A stretch of 64,000 bases of DNA. Origin: JAIBJN01 sp963830885. GTDB lineage: Bacteria > Actinomycetota > Thermoleophilia > Gaiellales > Gaiellaceae. A model generated the notes under the pieces. That model searched no databases, was not told the origin of the DNA, and saw nothing but the letters and a program-made list of their open reading frames with translations. Made by a program: the position numbers and the translations under genes. Within the stretch, counting starts at the first letter, position 1, and each line of letters starts with the position of its first letter. Shown in pieces: positions 17,265-26,744 of the stretch. The stretch spans positions 62,001-126,000 of the forward strand of contig CAWHOA010000027.1 in the NCBI GenBank assembly GCA_963830885.1. Reading direction: 5' to 3'.

Positions 17265-18742
17265 ACCCGCAGATCCGCCGCCTCTTCCTCGTCTTCGCGC
17301 TCCTCTTCGTCGCCCTGATCGCCACAACGACCTACTGGCTGTGGCGCGCGCCCGACCTGGAGGCGCGGCAGGGGAACCCGACGCTGATCGTGCGGGAGCT
17401 CGAGATCAAGCGCGGCCTCATCCTCGCCGCCGACGGGCGCACGCGCCTCGCCGCCAACCGGAGGCGCGAGCTCCCCGACGGGCGCGTGTGGTGGCTCCGG
17501 CGCTATCCGCGCGGCCCGTTGACCGCGCATGCCGTCGGCTACTCGACGATCGGGCGCTCCCGCACCGGGCTCGAGCTCTCCATGAACGACTACCTGACCG
17601 CCTCGAATGCGAATCTGAGCACGATCGTCGACACCACCCTGGACAGGATCCGCGGGATCCCGCGCGTCGGGAACAACGTCGTGACGACGCTCGACCTCGC
17701 CGCCCAGCAGGCCGCCGCCGAGGGGCTCGCCGGCAACTGCGGCGCTGCCGTGGCGCTCGAGCCTTCGACGGGCCGCGTCCTCGCCCTCGCCTCCTCCCCC
17801 TCGTTCAACCCCAACCTCGTCGAGACCGACTTCGACTCCATCGAGGCGATCACTGCGCCCTGCAGGCCCGCCGCGCCGCTCCTCGACCGCGCCACCGCCG
17901 GCCGCTTCGTCCCGGGGTCGACCTTCAAGATCGTGACCGCGGCCGCCGCCATCGACACCGGCACGTACACGCCGGAGAGCCGCTTCGACGACCCGGGGTA
18001 CTGCACGCTCTTCGGACAGAGGGTCTTCAACTTCTCCGACCAGGGCACGCCGACCGGCTTCGGGAACGTCTCGCTCGCCGACGCGGTCGAGAACTCCATC
18101 AACTCGGTCTTCTGCAACATCGGCAAGGAGCTCGGGGCAGGCGTCGTGCTCGACTATGCGAAGCGCTTCGGCTTCTACGAGCGCCCCCCGATCGAGCTGC
18201 CCTCGGAGGAGGTGCTGATCAGCGGCCTCTACCGGAACGGCCGGCTCTACGACCCCGAGACCGACTCCGAGGTCGACCCGGGCCGGCTCGCGTTCGGCCA
18301 GGAGCGGCTCGTCGTCACGCCGCTCCAGATGGCGCTCGTGGCGGCCGGGGTCGCCAACGCGGGTGTGGTGATGGAGCCGAAGCTCGTGGAGCGCATCGTC
18401 TCGCCCGACGGGAACGTCATCCAGCGCTTCGAGCCCGAGGAGTGGTCGACTGCGGTCTCGCCGGCCACGGCAGCCGACCTGACCGCGATGATGGTGCAGG
18501 CAGTGGAATCCGGCACCGGAGTCGCCGCCCAGATCCCCGGCATCTCCGTCGCCGGCAAGACGGGGACCGCCGAGACGGGCGTTTCCGGTCGCAACAACAC
18601 CTGGTTCGTCGCCTTCGCGCCGGCCGACAATCCGGAGGTCGCGGTCGCCGTCGCGCTCTCCGACCAGGCCGGTACAGGAGGCGCGACAGCGGCCCCGATC
18701 GCCCGCGCCATCATCGAGGCGGCCCTCGGGAGAAACACCTAA
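17261..18742 (+). CDS. pbpA: Class B penicillin-binding protein (PbpA-like transpeptidase)
   Basis: 493 aa. A single N-terminal membrane anchor (about 7-27) is followed by an extracytoplasmic dimerisation domain and a transpeptidase domain with the active-site SxxK at STFK (220-223), SxN at SIN in VENSINSVF and KTG at AGKTGTAE. It crosslinks peptidoglycan with the SEDS partner just upstream, whose stop it overlaps by four bases. Confidence 0.95.
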   Translation: MNPQIRRLFLVFALLFVALIATTTYWLWRAPDLEARQGNPTLIVRELEIKRGLILAADGRTRLAANRRRELPDGRVWWLRRYPRGPLTAHAVGYSTIGRSRTGLELSMNDYLTASNANLSTIVDTTLDRIRGIPRVGNNVVTTLDLAAQQAAAEGLAGNCGAAVALEPSTGRVLALASSPSFNPNLVETDFDSIEAITAPCRPAAPLLDRATAGRFVPGSTFKIVTAAAAIDTGTYTPESRFDDPGYCTLFGQRVFNFSDQGTPTGFGNVSLADAVENSINSVFCNIGKELGAGVVLDYAKRFGFYERPPIELPSEEVLISGLYRNGRLYDPETDSEVDPGRLAFGQERLVVTPLQMALVAAGVANAGVVMEPKLVERIVSPDGNVIQRFEPEEWSTAVSPATAADLTAMMVQAVESGTGVAAQIPGISVAGKTGTAETGVSGRNNTWFVAFAPADNPEVAVAVALSDQAGTGGATAAPIARAIIEAALGRNT

Positions 18743-18758
18743 CCTCTAGAGATTCGGC

Positions 18759-20714
18759 ATGGCCGGCGCCTCGGATTCCCTCATCAACTCACTGTTCGAC
18801 GGCCGTTACCGGATCCTGCGGAAGCTCGGCTCCGGCGGCATGGCGAACGTCTACCTCGCCGAGGACGAGGAGCTCGGACGCCGCGTCGCCATCAAGATCC
18901 TGAACGACCGCTACGCGAACGACGACCTCTTCATCGAGCGCTTCCGGCGCGAAGCGAAGTCGGCTGCGGGCCTGTCCCACCCCAACATCGTCTCCATCTA
19001 CGACCGCGGCGAGGCGGAGGGCACGTACTACATCGCCATGGAGGTGATCGAGGGGCGCAGCCTCAAGGAGCTGATCATGACGCGCGGCGCGCTCCCGATC
19101 GGCGCGGCCATCTCCTACGCCAAGCAGCTCCTGGAGGCGCTGCGCTTCGCCCACCGGCACGGGATCATCCACCGCGACATCAAGCCGCACAACGTCCTGG
19201 TCTCGGCCGACCAGCACGTGAAGGCGAACGAGCCTCGGCTCAAGGTCACGGACTTCGGCATCGCGCGCCACGGCCCCTCGCAGATGACCGAGGCCGGGTC
19301 GATCATGGGCACCGCGCAGTATCTCTCGCCGGAGCAGGCCCGCGGAGCGCCCGTGACGGCGGCGTCCGACCTCTACTCGGCCGGCGTCGTCCTCTACGAG
19401 ATGCTCACCGGGAAGGTGCCGTTCACCGGCGACTCGGCCATCGAGATCGCCATGAAGCACGTGAACGAGCTCCCCGCGCCCCCGTCGGCGCTGCGCCCCG
19501 AGATCCCGCCGGAGCTCGACCAGATCATCCTCCGCGCGCTCGCCAAGAATCCGGCCGACCGCTACCAGACCGCCGAGGAGTTCATCGAGGACCTCGAGCG
19601 CGTCGAGGCCGGACTGCCGATCTCGCGCGCCACGTCGACCGCGGCCACCGCGCTCCTCGCGGGCGCGGCCGCGGGCGAGGCGACGGAGCTCCTCTCCGAG
19701 AGCCCGACGCGCGTGGTGGCCCCGCCGCCGCCGCCGTCGACGCCGAGGCGGCCGCCGCCCGTCTATCCGCCGGCGAGCCAGTACGACGAGCCGCCGCGGC
19801 GGCGGCGGCGCTGGGTGCCATGGCTCTTGGTCGCGCTCCTGATTGCGGCCGCGGCGGCGGCCGGCTGGTGGGCCTACAACCAGATTCAGGACCAGCTCCA
19901 GGAGAGCGCGCCCGTCGGCGTCCCGCTGGTCGAGGGAATCGAACGAGACCTCGCCGTCCAGCGCATCGAGGACGCAGGCCTCGAGGCGGAGATCGTCGAG
20001 CAGCCGAGCACGGAGGAGGAGCTGAACATCGTCATCGAGCAGAGCCCGCGGGAGGGGACGCAGGTCTCCCGTGGCAGCACCGTCACGATCACCGTCGGCA
20101 CCGGCCCGAGGCAGGTGGTGGTGCCGCGCCTGGTCGGATTGACCTACGAGGAGGCGGTGGACGCCCTCAACGAGGTCGGCCTCGAGCCGCGGAGAACGAA
20201 TGTCTTCTCGCAGCGTCCGGAGGGCACCGTCTCCGGCCAGAATCCGAAGGCCGGGGAGCAGGTGGACGAGGGCACCGAAGTCGAGGTCCGGGTCTCGCAG
20301 GGCCCCAGGGTGGTCGAGGTGCCCGACGTGCTCGATCAGAGCGAGTCGAGCGCAGTCGCCGAGCTCGAGGGGGCCGGATTCGAGGTCCAGTCCGCCGAGG
20401 CCCCCAGCGACACCACGCCGGCCGGCCTGGTCTCCGCCCAGAGCCCGGGCCCGGGCGAGCTGGCGGCGCCGGGCTCGACCGTGCAGATCACGATCTCGAC
20501 CGGCCCCGAGCTGGCGTCCGTCCCCGACGTGGTCGGCGAGACCTCCGCGGACGCGCGCGCGATCATCCAGGGCGCCGGCTTCCGTCCGCGCACGATCTTC
20601 GAGGACGTGACCGACCCGCTGGACGACGGCATCGTGCTCGACCAGGATCCCGGCGGGGACTCCCAGGCGCGGCCCGGGTCGATCGTGACCATCGTCGTCG
20701 GCCGCCTCGTCTAG
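18759..20714 (+). CDS. pknB: PknB-like serine/threonine kinase with four PASTA repeats
   Basis: 651 aa. The kinase domain (about 15-280) has LGSGGMANVYLA, VAIKIL, HRDIKPHNV, DFGIA and SPEQA. A Pro- and Arg-rich juxtamembrane region, one membrane helix (about 352-372) and four extracytoplasmic PASTA repeats follow, each opening with V-P-x-(L/V)-x-(G/D), e.g. VVPRLVGL, VEVPDVLD and ASVPDVVG. PASTA kinases sense muropeptides or lipid II and phosphorylate division and wall proteins. It closes the fhaA-pknB cluster and ddl follows directly. Confidence 0.96.
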   Translation: MAGASDSLINSLFDGRYRILRKLGSGGMANVYLAEDEELGRRVAIKILNDRYANDDLFIERFRREAKSAAGLSHPNIVSIYDRGEAEGTYYIAMEVIEGRSLKELIMTRGALPIGAAISYAKQLLEALRFAHRHGIIHRDIKPHNVLVSADQHVKANEPRLKVTDFGIARHGPSQMTEAGSIMGTAQYLSPEQARGAPVTAASDLYSAGVVLYEMLTGKVPFTGDSAIEIAMKHVNELPAPPSALRPEIPPELDQIILRALAKNPADRYQTAEEFIEDLERVEAGLPISRATSTAATALLAGAAAGEATELLSESPTRVVAPPPPPSTPRRPPPVYPPASQYDEPPRRRRRWVPWLLVALLIAAAAAAGWWAYNQIQDQLQESAPVGVPLVEGIERDLAVQRIEDAGLEAEIVEQPSTEEELNIVIEQSPREGTQVSRGSTVTITVGTGPRQVVVPRLVGLTYEEAVDALNEVGLEPRRTNVFSQRPEGTVSGQNPKAGEQVDEGTEVEVRVSQGPRVVEVPDVLDQSESSAVAELEGAGFEVQSAEAPSDTTPAGLVSAQSPGPGELAAPGSTVQITISTGPELASVPDVVGETSADARAIIQGAGFRPRTIFEDVTDPLDDGIVLDQDPGGDSQARPGSIVTIVVGRLV

Positions 20715-20726
20715 GCGGGAGGAGCG

Positions 20727-21671
20727 ATCGCGAGGCTGCGCGTAGCGGTGCTCATGGGGGGGCGCTCCAGCGAGCACGAGGTCTCACTCGACTCGGCCCG
20801 CTCGGTGGTCGAGGGGCTCAACCCGGAGCGCTACGACGTGATCCCGATCGAGATCCCGCGGCACGGTCCGTCGCTCCTTGCGGCCGAGCTCGCCGGCGCC
20901 GAAGTCGTCTTCCCCGTCCTGCACGGCCCGTTCGGCGAGGACGGGACCGTGCAGGGCCTCCTCGAGCTGGCCGACGTCGCCTACGTCGGTGCGGGCGTCA
21001 CCGCCTCCGCGCTGGCGATGGACAAGGACCTCTTCAAGTCCGTCCTGCGTGACAAGGGCATTCCGGTCGCGCGAAGCATCGCGCTCCGGCCCGGCGACGC
21101 TCCAGCGGCGCCGTTCGGCTTCCCCTGCGTCGTCAAGCCGGCCCGGCTCGGCTCGAGCGTCGGGATCAGCATCGTCGGGTCGGAGCCCGACCTCCCGGCG
21201 GCCGTGGAGCTCGCGTTCGCCCACGACGAGAAGATCCTGGTCGAGGAGTTCCTGGACGGGATCGAGGTGGAGTGCAGCGTCCTCGGGAACCTCGAGCCGA
21301 TCGCGTCCGTCCCCGGCGAGATCGTGCCGCTGGCAAGCGACTGGTACGACTACGAGGCCAAGTACGCCGACGGCGGCATGGAGCTCGTCGTACCGGCGCG
21401 GATCTCCGCCGAGGCCGCCGGCCGCGTGCAGGAGCTGGCGGTCGCAGCGTTCGTGGCGAGCGACTGCGAGGGGATGGCCCGCGTGGACTTCTTCGTCAGA
21501 CCCGGCGGCGAGGTCGTCGTGAACGAGCTGAACACGATCCCCGGCTTCACGGCGACGAGCGTCTACGCCAAGCTCTTCGAGGAGAGCGGCCTGCCGTACC
21601 CGGAGCTGCTCGACCGTCTCGTCGAGCTCGCGCTCGAGCGGCACGAGCGGCGCGCCTCGCTGCGCTACTGA
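20727..21671 (+). CDS. ddl: D-alanine--D-alanine ligase
   Basis: About 314 aa, ATP-grasp ligase making the D-Ala-D-Ala terminus of peptidoglycan precursors. Motifs: VLMGGRSSEHEVSLDSA at the N terminus, PVLHGPFGEDG, VKPARLGSSVG, EEFLDGIEVECSVLG and NELNTIPGFT. The first canonical codon (GTG 20748) would remove most of the first beta strand (LRVAVLMGG). In frame upstream are CTG at 20736 and ATC at 20727, the latter four bases after GGGAGG. ATC initiation is my inference; GTG at 20748 is the conservative alternative. It sits 12 bases after pknB, fitting co-transcription with wall genes. Confidence 0.92.
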   Translation: MARLRVAVLMGGRSSEHEVSLDSARSVVEGLNPERYDVIPIEIPRHGPSLLAAELAGAEVVFPVLHGPFGEDGTVQGLLELADVAYVGAGVTASALAMDKDLFKSVLRDKGIPVARSIALRPGDAPAAPFGFPCVVKPARLGSSVGISIVGSEPDLPAAVELAFAHDEKILVEEFLDGIEVECSVLGNLEPIASVPGEIVPLASDWYDYEAKYADGGMELVVPARISAEAAGRVQELAVAAFVASDCEGMARVDFFVRPGGEVVVNELNTIPGFTATSVYAKLFEESGLPYPELLDRLVELALERHERRASLRY

Positions 21672-21925
21672 GCGAGCGGCGTCCGGTACACCCGGCAGAG
21701 CGGCATCGGCGCACGACGAAGCTCCTTCTGCCCAGCGCCACAGGCGGTCGCAGGGGATGCCGAATGGCGTCGGGTTCGAGAGGCCAGGCAGGGGGTCTAG
21801 AAGCTCGCCTTGGACGTGGCGAGGAGGAGGTCCCGTTCGCCCCGAATGGCCGGGAAGGCGCCAGAACGAGCAGTCCGGGGGAAATCATCGCGGCGCCGAT
21901 CGCCGCGGGCGCGCTCGCGCGCCCC
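21672..21925. other. Convergent intergenic spacer, nothing recognised
   Basis: Spacer between ddl and the convergent kinase gene. I see no hairpin with a T tract, no repeat copy and no plausible gene here. Confidence 0.4.
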
Positions 21926-23449
21926 TCAGCGCGAGACGAAGGCGCGTACCTCGTTGATGTGGGCGGCGCCTTCGACGCCCGTGATCCAGACGACGTAGTA
22001 GCGGTACGACTCGCCCCTCGTGTCGACGTCGAAGGTCGTGCGCCGGGCGACCTCGCGCGACTCGGCCACGTCGACGAACTCCTCGTCGGGGTCAGCCCCT
22101 GCGGCGATCAGCGCCGTGAAACCGGGCGTGTCGGTTACGAGCACGACCCGTGAGAGGGCCACGCGGCTGCCGGCGTCGAGCACGATGCCGACGCCGGGCT
22201 TGTCGAAGCTCCGGTACTGCTCCGTCGTCCAGAAGGTGGCCAATTCGCGGTCCGTCGCCGCCCCGACCGACTCGGGATGCTCGGTCTGGTCTCCGTACGG
22301 GTCGACGTCGGCGACCGCGTCGACCTGGATCGCCACGGGATCCCCCCCGCCGAGCCCGGGGAGGCCAGGGAGGCCGTCCTCGAAGACGATCTCGAGCACG
22401 AGGAGGTTTCCGACCAGGATCACCGCCGCGAGCAGAAGCACTCCGGCTACACGCAGTCCCGAGCGGCGTGGGCGCGTGGCGTCCGTGCGCGAGGGCTTCT
22501 CACGGGCGGGCGGTGCGGACACCCGGGTGGGGGGCTCCGGCGCCGCCTGAGCGCGGGGTGGCGGCGAAGCCGCCAGCACCCCGGTGTCGTCGTTTCGGCT
22601 GCGCTCCTGCGCCTCGCGCACCTCGACGAGGCAGGACTCGAGCGCAGCCGCGAGCGCCTCCATCGAGCCGAAGCGGTCCTGCGGGCGCTTGGCCATCGCC
22701 CGCGCGACGACGGCGTCCACTCGCTCCGGCACCTCGGGCCGCAGGGCGCGGACGCTCGGCACCGGGTCGCGGACGTGCTGCATGGCGACCGCCATCAGCG
22801 TGTCGCCGGAGTACGGAACCCGGCCCGTGAGCAGCTCGTACGTGACGACACCGAGTGAGTACTGGTCGGAGCGCTCGTCGCCGCGCTGGCCGTTCGCCTG
22901 CTCGGGGGAGATGTACTGGCCCGTGCCGAGCACGGTGCCGGTCGCGGTAAGCGCGTCGTCCGAGTCGAGCGCGCGGGCGATCCCGAAATCCGTCACCTTC
23001 GCGGTCCCGCTGCCGTCGAGCAGAACGTTGTGCGGCTTGACGTCGCGGTGGACGATGCCGAGGTCGTGGGCGAAGGCGAGGGCGCGCGCGATCTGGCAGG
23101 CGAGGGCTAGGGCCCGGTCGACCGGCAGCGGCCCCTCCCGGACGCTCACCGCCTTCAGGTTCTCGCCGGCGACGTGCTCGAAGACGATGAACTGCCGCCC
23201 CTCCCACTCGCCGCGGTCGATGACCGTGACGACGTTCGGATGCGCGAGCCGCGCGATTGCCCGGGCCTCGCGGCGGAAGCGTTCGACGTATTCGGGATCT
23301 CGCGAGTAGTGCTCGTGGAGGATCTTGATCGCGACCCGCCGCTCGAGCACGGTGTCGTACGCCCGGTAGACGGTCGACATCCCGCCTTCACCGACGAGCT
23401 CTTCCAGCTCGTACCGGCCGACGATCAACTCTCCGACGTGCACCGCCAT
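21926..23449 (-). CDS. Serine/threonine protein kinase with extracytoplasmic discoidin-like domain
   Basis: 507 aa. The kinase domain (about 12-275) has VGEGGMSTVYRA, VAIKIL, HRDVKPHNV, DFGIA and SPEQA. A disordered Pro/Ala/Arg linker and one membrane helix (about 335-355) lead to a beta-rich extracytoplasmic domain (about 370-507) with HPESVGAATDRELATFWTTE and IVLDAGSRVALSRVVL, resembling the F5/8-type-C (discoidin) sandwiches that bind carbohydrate or protein. It has no PASTA repeats, so its signal differs from that of PknB. ATG at 23449. Confidence 0.9.
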   Translation of the reverse strand: MAVHVGELIVGRYELEELVGEGGMSTVYRAYDTVLERRVAIKILHEHYSRDPEYVERFRREARAIARLAHPNVVTVIDRGEWEGRQFIVFEHVAGENLKAVSVREGPLPVDRALALACQIARALAFAHDLGIVHRDVKPHNVLLDGSGTAKVTDFGIARALDSDDALTATGTVLGTGQYISPEQANGQRGDERSDQYSLGVVTYELLTGRVPYSGDTLMAVAMQHVRDPVPSVRALRPEVPERVDAVVARAMAKRPQDRFGSMEALAAALESCLVEVREAQERSRNDDTGVLAASPPPRAQAAPEPPTRVSAPPAREKPSRTDATRPRRSGLRVAGVLLLAAVILVGNLLVLEIVFEDGLPGLPGLGGGDPVAIQVDAVADVDPYGDQTEHPESVGAATDRELATFWTTEQYRSFDKPGVGIVLDAGSRVALSRVVLVTDTPGFTALIAAGADPDEEFVDVAESREVARRTTFDVDTRGESYRYYVVWITGVEGAAHINEVRAFVSR

Positions 23450-23480
23450 AGTCTTGCTGCCGCAGAACCTCCGGCGGGGT

Positions 23481-24764
23481 TCAGACGAGCGCTTCTGTGA
23501 GCGCTTCCTCCCAGACGTCGAGGGCCTCGTCGAGCTCGGCGTCCGCGATCACGAGCGGCACGAGCACGCGGATGCAGTTCGAGTAGATGCCCGCCTTGAG
23601 GAGCAGGAGCCCACGGCGCGCCGCGCCCTCGGTCACCGCCGTGGCGAGGTCGGCGTCCGGCTTCCCGCCGCGCTCGAGCGCGATCGCCAGCATCGCCCCG
23701 AGCCCGCGAACGTCCACGACCGCTTCGAAGCGTTCCCGCCAGCCTTCCATCCGCGCCCGGATCGTCTCGCCGATGGCCTGGGCGCGCTCGTTCAGCGCCT
23801 CCTCGGCGATGACGTCGAGAACTGCATGGGCGGCCGCGATCGCGACCGGGTTGCCGACGTACGTCCCGCCCACGGCGCTGTCACCGGGAGCGTTCATGAT
23901 GTCCGCCCGGCCGAGCACGCCCGAGAGCGGCAGGCCGGCGGCGACCGACTTGGCGATCGTGATCAGGTCGGGCTCGATCCCGAACTGCTCGATGGCGAAC
24001 GTGGTGCCGGTGCGGCAGAAGCCGGTCTGCACCTCGTCGGCGACCAGGACGATGCCCTGCTCGTCGCACAGCTTCCTGAGGCCCAGGACGAACTCGCGCG
24101 GCGGGACGAGGAAGCCCCCCTCGCCCTGCACGGGCTCGAAGACGATCGCTGCCACGTCCTCGGCCGCGACGCGCGTCTTGAAGGCGTACTCGAGCGCGTC
24201 GAGGTCGGCGAACGGAACGCGGTAGGTCTCCGGCGCGAACGGCCCGAGCCCCGCCTTGTACGGATGCGTCTTGGAGGTGAGGCTGAGCGCAAGCAGCGTG
24301 CGGCCGTGGAAGGCGCCCTCGAAGGCGATCACTGCGGGGCGCTTCGTGTAGGCGCGCGCGAACTTGATCGAGTTCTCGATCGCCTCGGCGCCCGAGTTGA
24401 AGAACGCGGCGCGTGTCTCGCCGGAGATCGGCGCCAGCGCCAGCAGGCGCTCGGCCAGGCCGACGTAGTTCTCGTACGGGAGGACGGTGAAGTCGGTGTG
24501 TGTGAAGCGCTCGGCCTGATCGCGCACGGCCTCGACCACCCGGGGATGCGAATGGCCGACGTTCATGCAGCCGACGCCGCCCGCGAAGTCGACGAACGTG
24601 TTCCCGTCGACGTCGGTCAGGGTGGCGCCGCGTCCCTCGGCGATGACGAGGGGCAGGTAGATCGAGAGCGGCTCGGCGACGACCCGCTCCTTCCGGGCGA
24701 GGATCTCGGCGCTGCGAGGGCCCGGGATGTCCGTCTTCAGCTCGATTGCCCGTGTCGTAGCCAC
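23481..24764 (-). CDS. gabT: Class III aminotransferase, 4-aminobutyrate type
   Basis: 427-aa PLP enzyme. Class III features include DFAGGVGCMNVGHSHP, the cofactor loop FFNSGAEAIENSIKFAR, DEVQTGFCRTG and the Schiff-base lysine in ITIAKSVAAGLPL. The pattern matches 4-aminobutyrate transaminases, which pass an amino group to 2-oxoglutarate and form succinate semialdehyde; exact substrate not certain. It may be co-transcribed with the downstream kinase gene (32-base gap). No succinate-semialdehyde dehydrogenase gene is nearby. Confidence 0.9.
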   Translation of the reverse strand: MATTRAIELKTDIPGPRSAEILARKERVVAEPLSIYLPLVIAEGRGATLTDVDGNTFVDFAGGVGCMNVGHSHPRVVEAVRDQAERFTHTDFTVLPYENYVGLAERLLALAPISGETRAAFFNSGAEAIENSIKFARAYTKRPAVIAFEGAFHGRTLLALSLTSKTHPYKAGLGPFAPETYRVPFADLDALEYAFKTRVAAEDVAAIVFEPVQGEGGFLVPPREFVLGLRKLCDEQGIVLVADEVQTGFCRTGTTFAIEQFGIEPDLITIAKSVAAGLPLSGVLGRADIMNAPGDSAVGGTYVGNPVAIAAAHAVLDVIAEEALNERAQAIGETIRARMEGWRERFEAVVDVRGLGAMLAIALERGGKPDADLATAVTEGAARRGLLLLKAGIYSNCIRVLVPLVIADAELDEALDVWEEALTEALV

Positions 24765-24792
24765 GGACGGAGCTTATAGATTGGCAGTGCCC

Positions 24793-25362
24793 ATGGTCCT
24801 CTCTGACCGCACCATCCGGCGCCTGCTCGACGAGGGCCGGATCGGCATCGACCCGTACGCCGAGGAGCTGCTGCAGCCCTCCAGCGTGGACGTGCGCGTC
24901 GACAAGCTCTTCCGCGTCTTCCGCAACTCGCGCTACCCCTTCATCGACGTCAAGCAGGAGATGGAGGAGCTCACCGAGCTCGTCGAGATCGACCCAGAGG
25001 AGGCGTTCATCCTCCATCCGGGCGAGTTCGTGCTCGGCTCGACCCTGGAGCGGATCACGCTGCCCGACGACCTCGTCGCCCGGCTCGAGGGCAAGAGCTC
25101 CCTCGGCCGACTCGGGCTGCTCATCCACTCGACCGCCGGCTTCATCGATCCGGGCTGGGACGGCCACGTCACGCTGGAGCTGTCGAACGTGGCGAACCTC
25201 CCGATCACGATCTACTACGGGATGAAGATCGGCCAGCTCTCCTTCGTCCAGCTCTCGGAGCCCGCGGAGCACCCGTACGGCACGGGGAGTTTGGGCTCGA
25301 AGTACCAGGGGCAGGCAGGGCCTACGCCCTCCCGTTACTGGAAGAATTTCGCCAGCGAATGA
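24793..25362 (+). CDS. dcd: Bifunctional dCTP deaminase/dUTPase
   Basis: 189 aa, converting dCTP to dUMP for thymidylate synthesis. RLEGKSSLGRLGLLIHST carries the phosphate-binding and catalytic segment, then AGFIDPGWDGHVTLELSN, and the C-terminal SKYQGQAGPTPSR closes over the nucleotide. The His-Ser-Thr variant and length match the mycobacterial and archaeal bifunctional form rather than the monofunctional Escherichia coli enzyme. ATG at 24793; GTG at 24787 is an alternative. Stop overlaps the next gene by four bases. Confidence 0.95.
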   Translation: MVLSDRTIRRLLDEGRIGIDPYAEELLQPSSVDVRVDKLFRVFRNSRYPFIDVKQEMEELTELVEIDPEEAFILHPGEFVLGSTLERITLPDDLVARLEGKSSLGRLGLLIHSTAGFIDPGWDGHVTLELSNVANLPITIYYGMKIGQLSFVQLSEPAEHPYGTGSLGSKYQGQAGPTPSRYWKNFASE

Positions 25363-26240
25363 TCCTCGTCGCCGGGGGAACCGGCTTCGTCGGCACCAAG
25401 GTCGTCCATGCGCTGCGCGCGGCCGAGCTGCCCGTGCGCGTGCTCGCACGGAAGCCCGAGAAGCAGGACCAGCTGCGCGCCTGGGGCTGCGAGATCGTCC
25501 AGGGCGACCTGACCGATCCGGACAGCCTCCGCCGGGCTGCCGAGGGCTGCGACACAGTCGTGCACCTGGTCGCCATCCTGCTCGGGAGCCCCGAGGCCTT
25601 CGAGCGGATCATGGTGCAGGGGACACGCGACCTCGTCGAGGCCGCGAAGGGGGCCGGCGTGAAGCGCGTCGTTCTCATGAGCGCCCTCGGCACCGAGGAG
25701 GGACACGAGGTCACGCCGTACTTCCACTCCAAGTGGGAGGAGGAACAGGCCGTCAAGTATTCCGGGCTCGAGCACGTCATCTTCCGGCCGAGCTTCGTCT
25801 TCGGGAGCGACGGCGGCATCCTCGCGCAGCAGATCCGGATCGTCCGCTACTCGCCGGTGACGCCGATCCTCAGCCGGCACCGCATGCAGCCGGTCTGGGT
25901 GGACGACGTGGCGGCGTTCTTCACCGCCGCGGTCTCGGCCGGGGAGGCAGCCAACCGGACGTTCGACCTGGGGGGGCCGGACCGGCTGACCTGGGCCGAC
26001 CTCCACGCGCTCATCCGCAAGACGCTCGGCAAGCGGCGCCTCGCGTTCACGATGCCGCCCGGCCTGCTGAAGGCCGGCGCGACGGTCGGCCAGATCCTGC
26101 CGCCGCTGAAGGGCGCGCGCTCCGCCGTGGACATGCTCGATCTCGGCGACAACGTCTGCGACCCGCAGCCGGCGATCGACGCCTTCGGCGTCCGTCCGAT
26201 CGGCATCGAGGAGCAGGTCCGCCGCGCAGTCGCAGCCTGA
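25359..26240 (+). CDS. NAD(P)-binding epimerase/NmrA-like protein (complex I NDUFA9 subgroup)
   Basis: 293-aa atypical short-chain dehydrogenase. The Rossmann loop is MILVAGGTGFVGTKV and GDLTDPDSL follows the second strand. The later segment FRPSFVFGSDGG and VWVDDVAAFF matches the NDUFA9-like subgroup. The usual YxxxK is modified (HSKWEEEQAV), as is common in NmrA-like members, which bind NAD(P) without clear catalysis. Translationally coupled to dcd. Confidence 0.85.
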   Translation: MILVAGGTGFVGTKVVHALRAAELPVRVLARKPEKQDQLRAWGCEIVQGDLTDPDSLRRAAEGCDTVVHLVAILLGSPEAFERIMVQGTRDLVEAAKGAGVKRVVLMSALGTEEGHEVTPYFHSKWEEEQAVKYSGLEHVIFRPSFVFGSDGGILAQQIRIVRYSPVTPILSRHRMQPVWVDDVAAFFTAAVSAGEAANRTFDLGGPDRLTWADLHALIRKTLGKRRLAFTMPPGLLKAGATVGQILPPLKGARSAVDMLDLGDNVCDPQPAIDAFGVRPIGIEEQVRRAVAA

Positions 26241-26276
26241 CGCGCGTTCCTGGGGTCCTCGCTCTATCCTGCCGGC

Positions 26277-26669
26277 ATGGATCCGCTCTACGCCGTCGTG
26301 GCGGCGGAACTCGACAAGGGAGAGGCCGAGCGCATCGCAGCGGAGAGCCGCCAAGCCGACGTCGTGCCCATGCAGGCCGTCCAGACGGAACGGAAGGGCC
26401 CATGGGTGCTCGAGCTCGCGGGTATCCACCTCCTCCTCGAGGAGGGCGTGACCGTCAACGCGGTCAGCTGGAACCTGACCTCGGACGGGATCGGACGCCT
26501 GGCGTACACGTTGGAGTGGCTCTTCGGGCAGATCCCGGGTGAGTTCACCTTCGACGTCCTCTGGGGCGAGGACCCGATCGACAAGCTCGTCTCCCGCGCC
26601 GAGCTCCTCCGCATCGTCGCCACCGGCCGCCTGGGCGCCCGGACGCGCTACCGCGTCAGGTCCGCCTAA
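26277..26669 (+). CDS. Conserved-looking hypothetical protein
   Basis: 130-aa soluble protein that I do not recognise. Codon use is typical of the window, with strong GC at third positions. A central block (VSWNLTSDGIGRLAYTLEWLFGQ) looks like alternating strand and helix. ATG at 26277. The stop TAA lies four bases before the shortened repeat copy E. Confidence 0.6.
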   Translation: MDPLYAVVAAELDKGEAERIAAESRQADVVPMQAVQTERKGPWVLELAGIHLLLEEGVTVNAVSWNLTSDGIGRLAYTLEWLFGQIPGEFTFDVLWGEDPIDKLVSRAELLRIVATGRLGARTRYRVRSA

Positions 26670-26672
26670 GCC

Positions 26673-26743
26673 AGGAGGGTTTGGCGGAACGCCGCTCGTC
26701 TTCGGGGCCCGGCGGCACAGGCTGCGTTTCGTCGAACCCTCCC
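26673..26743 (+). repeat. Internally deleted repeat copy E (71 nt)
   Basis: Arms AGGAGGGTTTGGCGGAAC and the complement-like CGTTTCGTCGAACCCTCC are present. The interior jumps from the CGCTCG word to CTTCGGGG and then to CCCGGCGGCACAGGCT, so the central GTAGCC hairpin and both AGGACGCA words are gone. The arms remain pairable through several G-T wobbles. It lies four bases after a stop codon on one side and against a minus-strand terminator on the other. Confidence 0.8.
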
Positions 26744-26744
26744 G

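Noticed and set aside
18789..20777. 662-codon minus-strand frame opposite pknB
   Set aside because: Low-complexity Arg/Gly/Asp antisense product with no family features; pknB on the plus strand is unambiguous.
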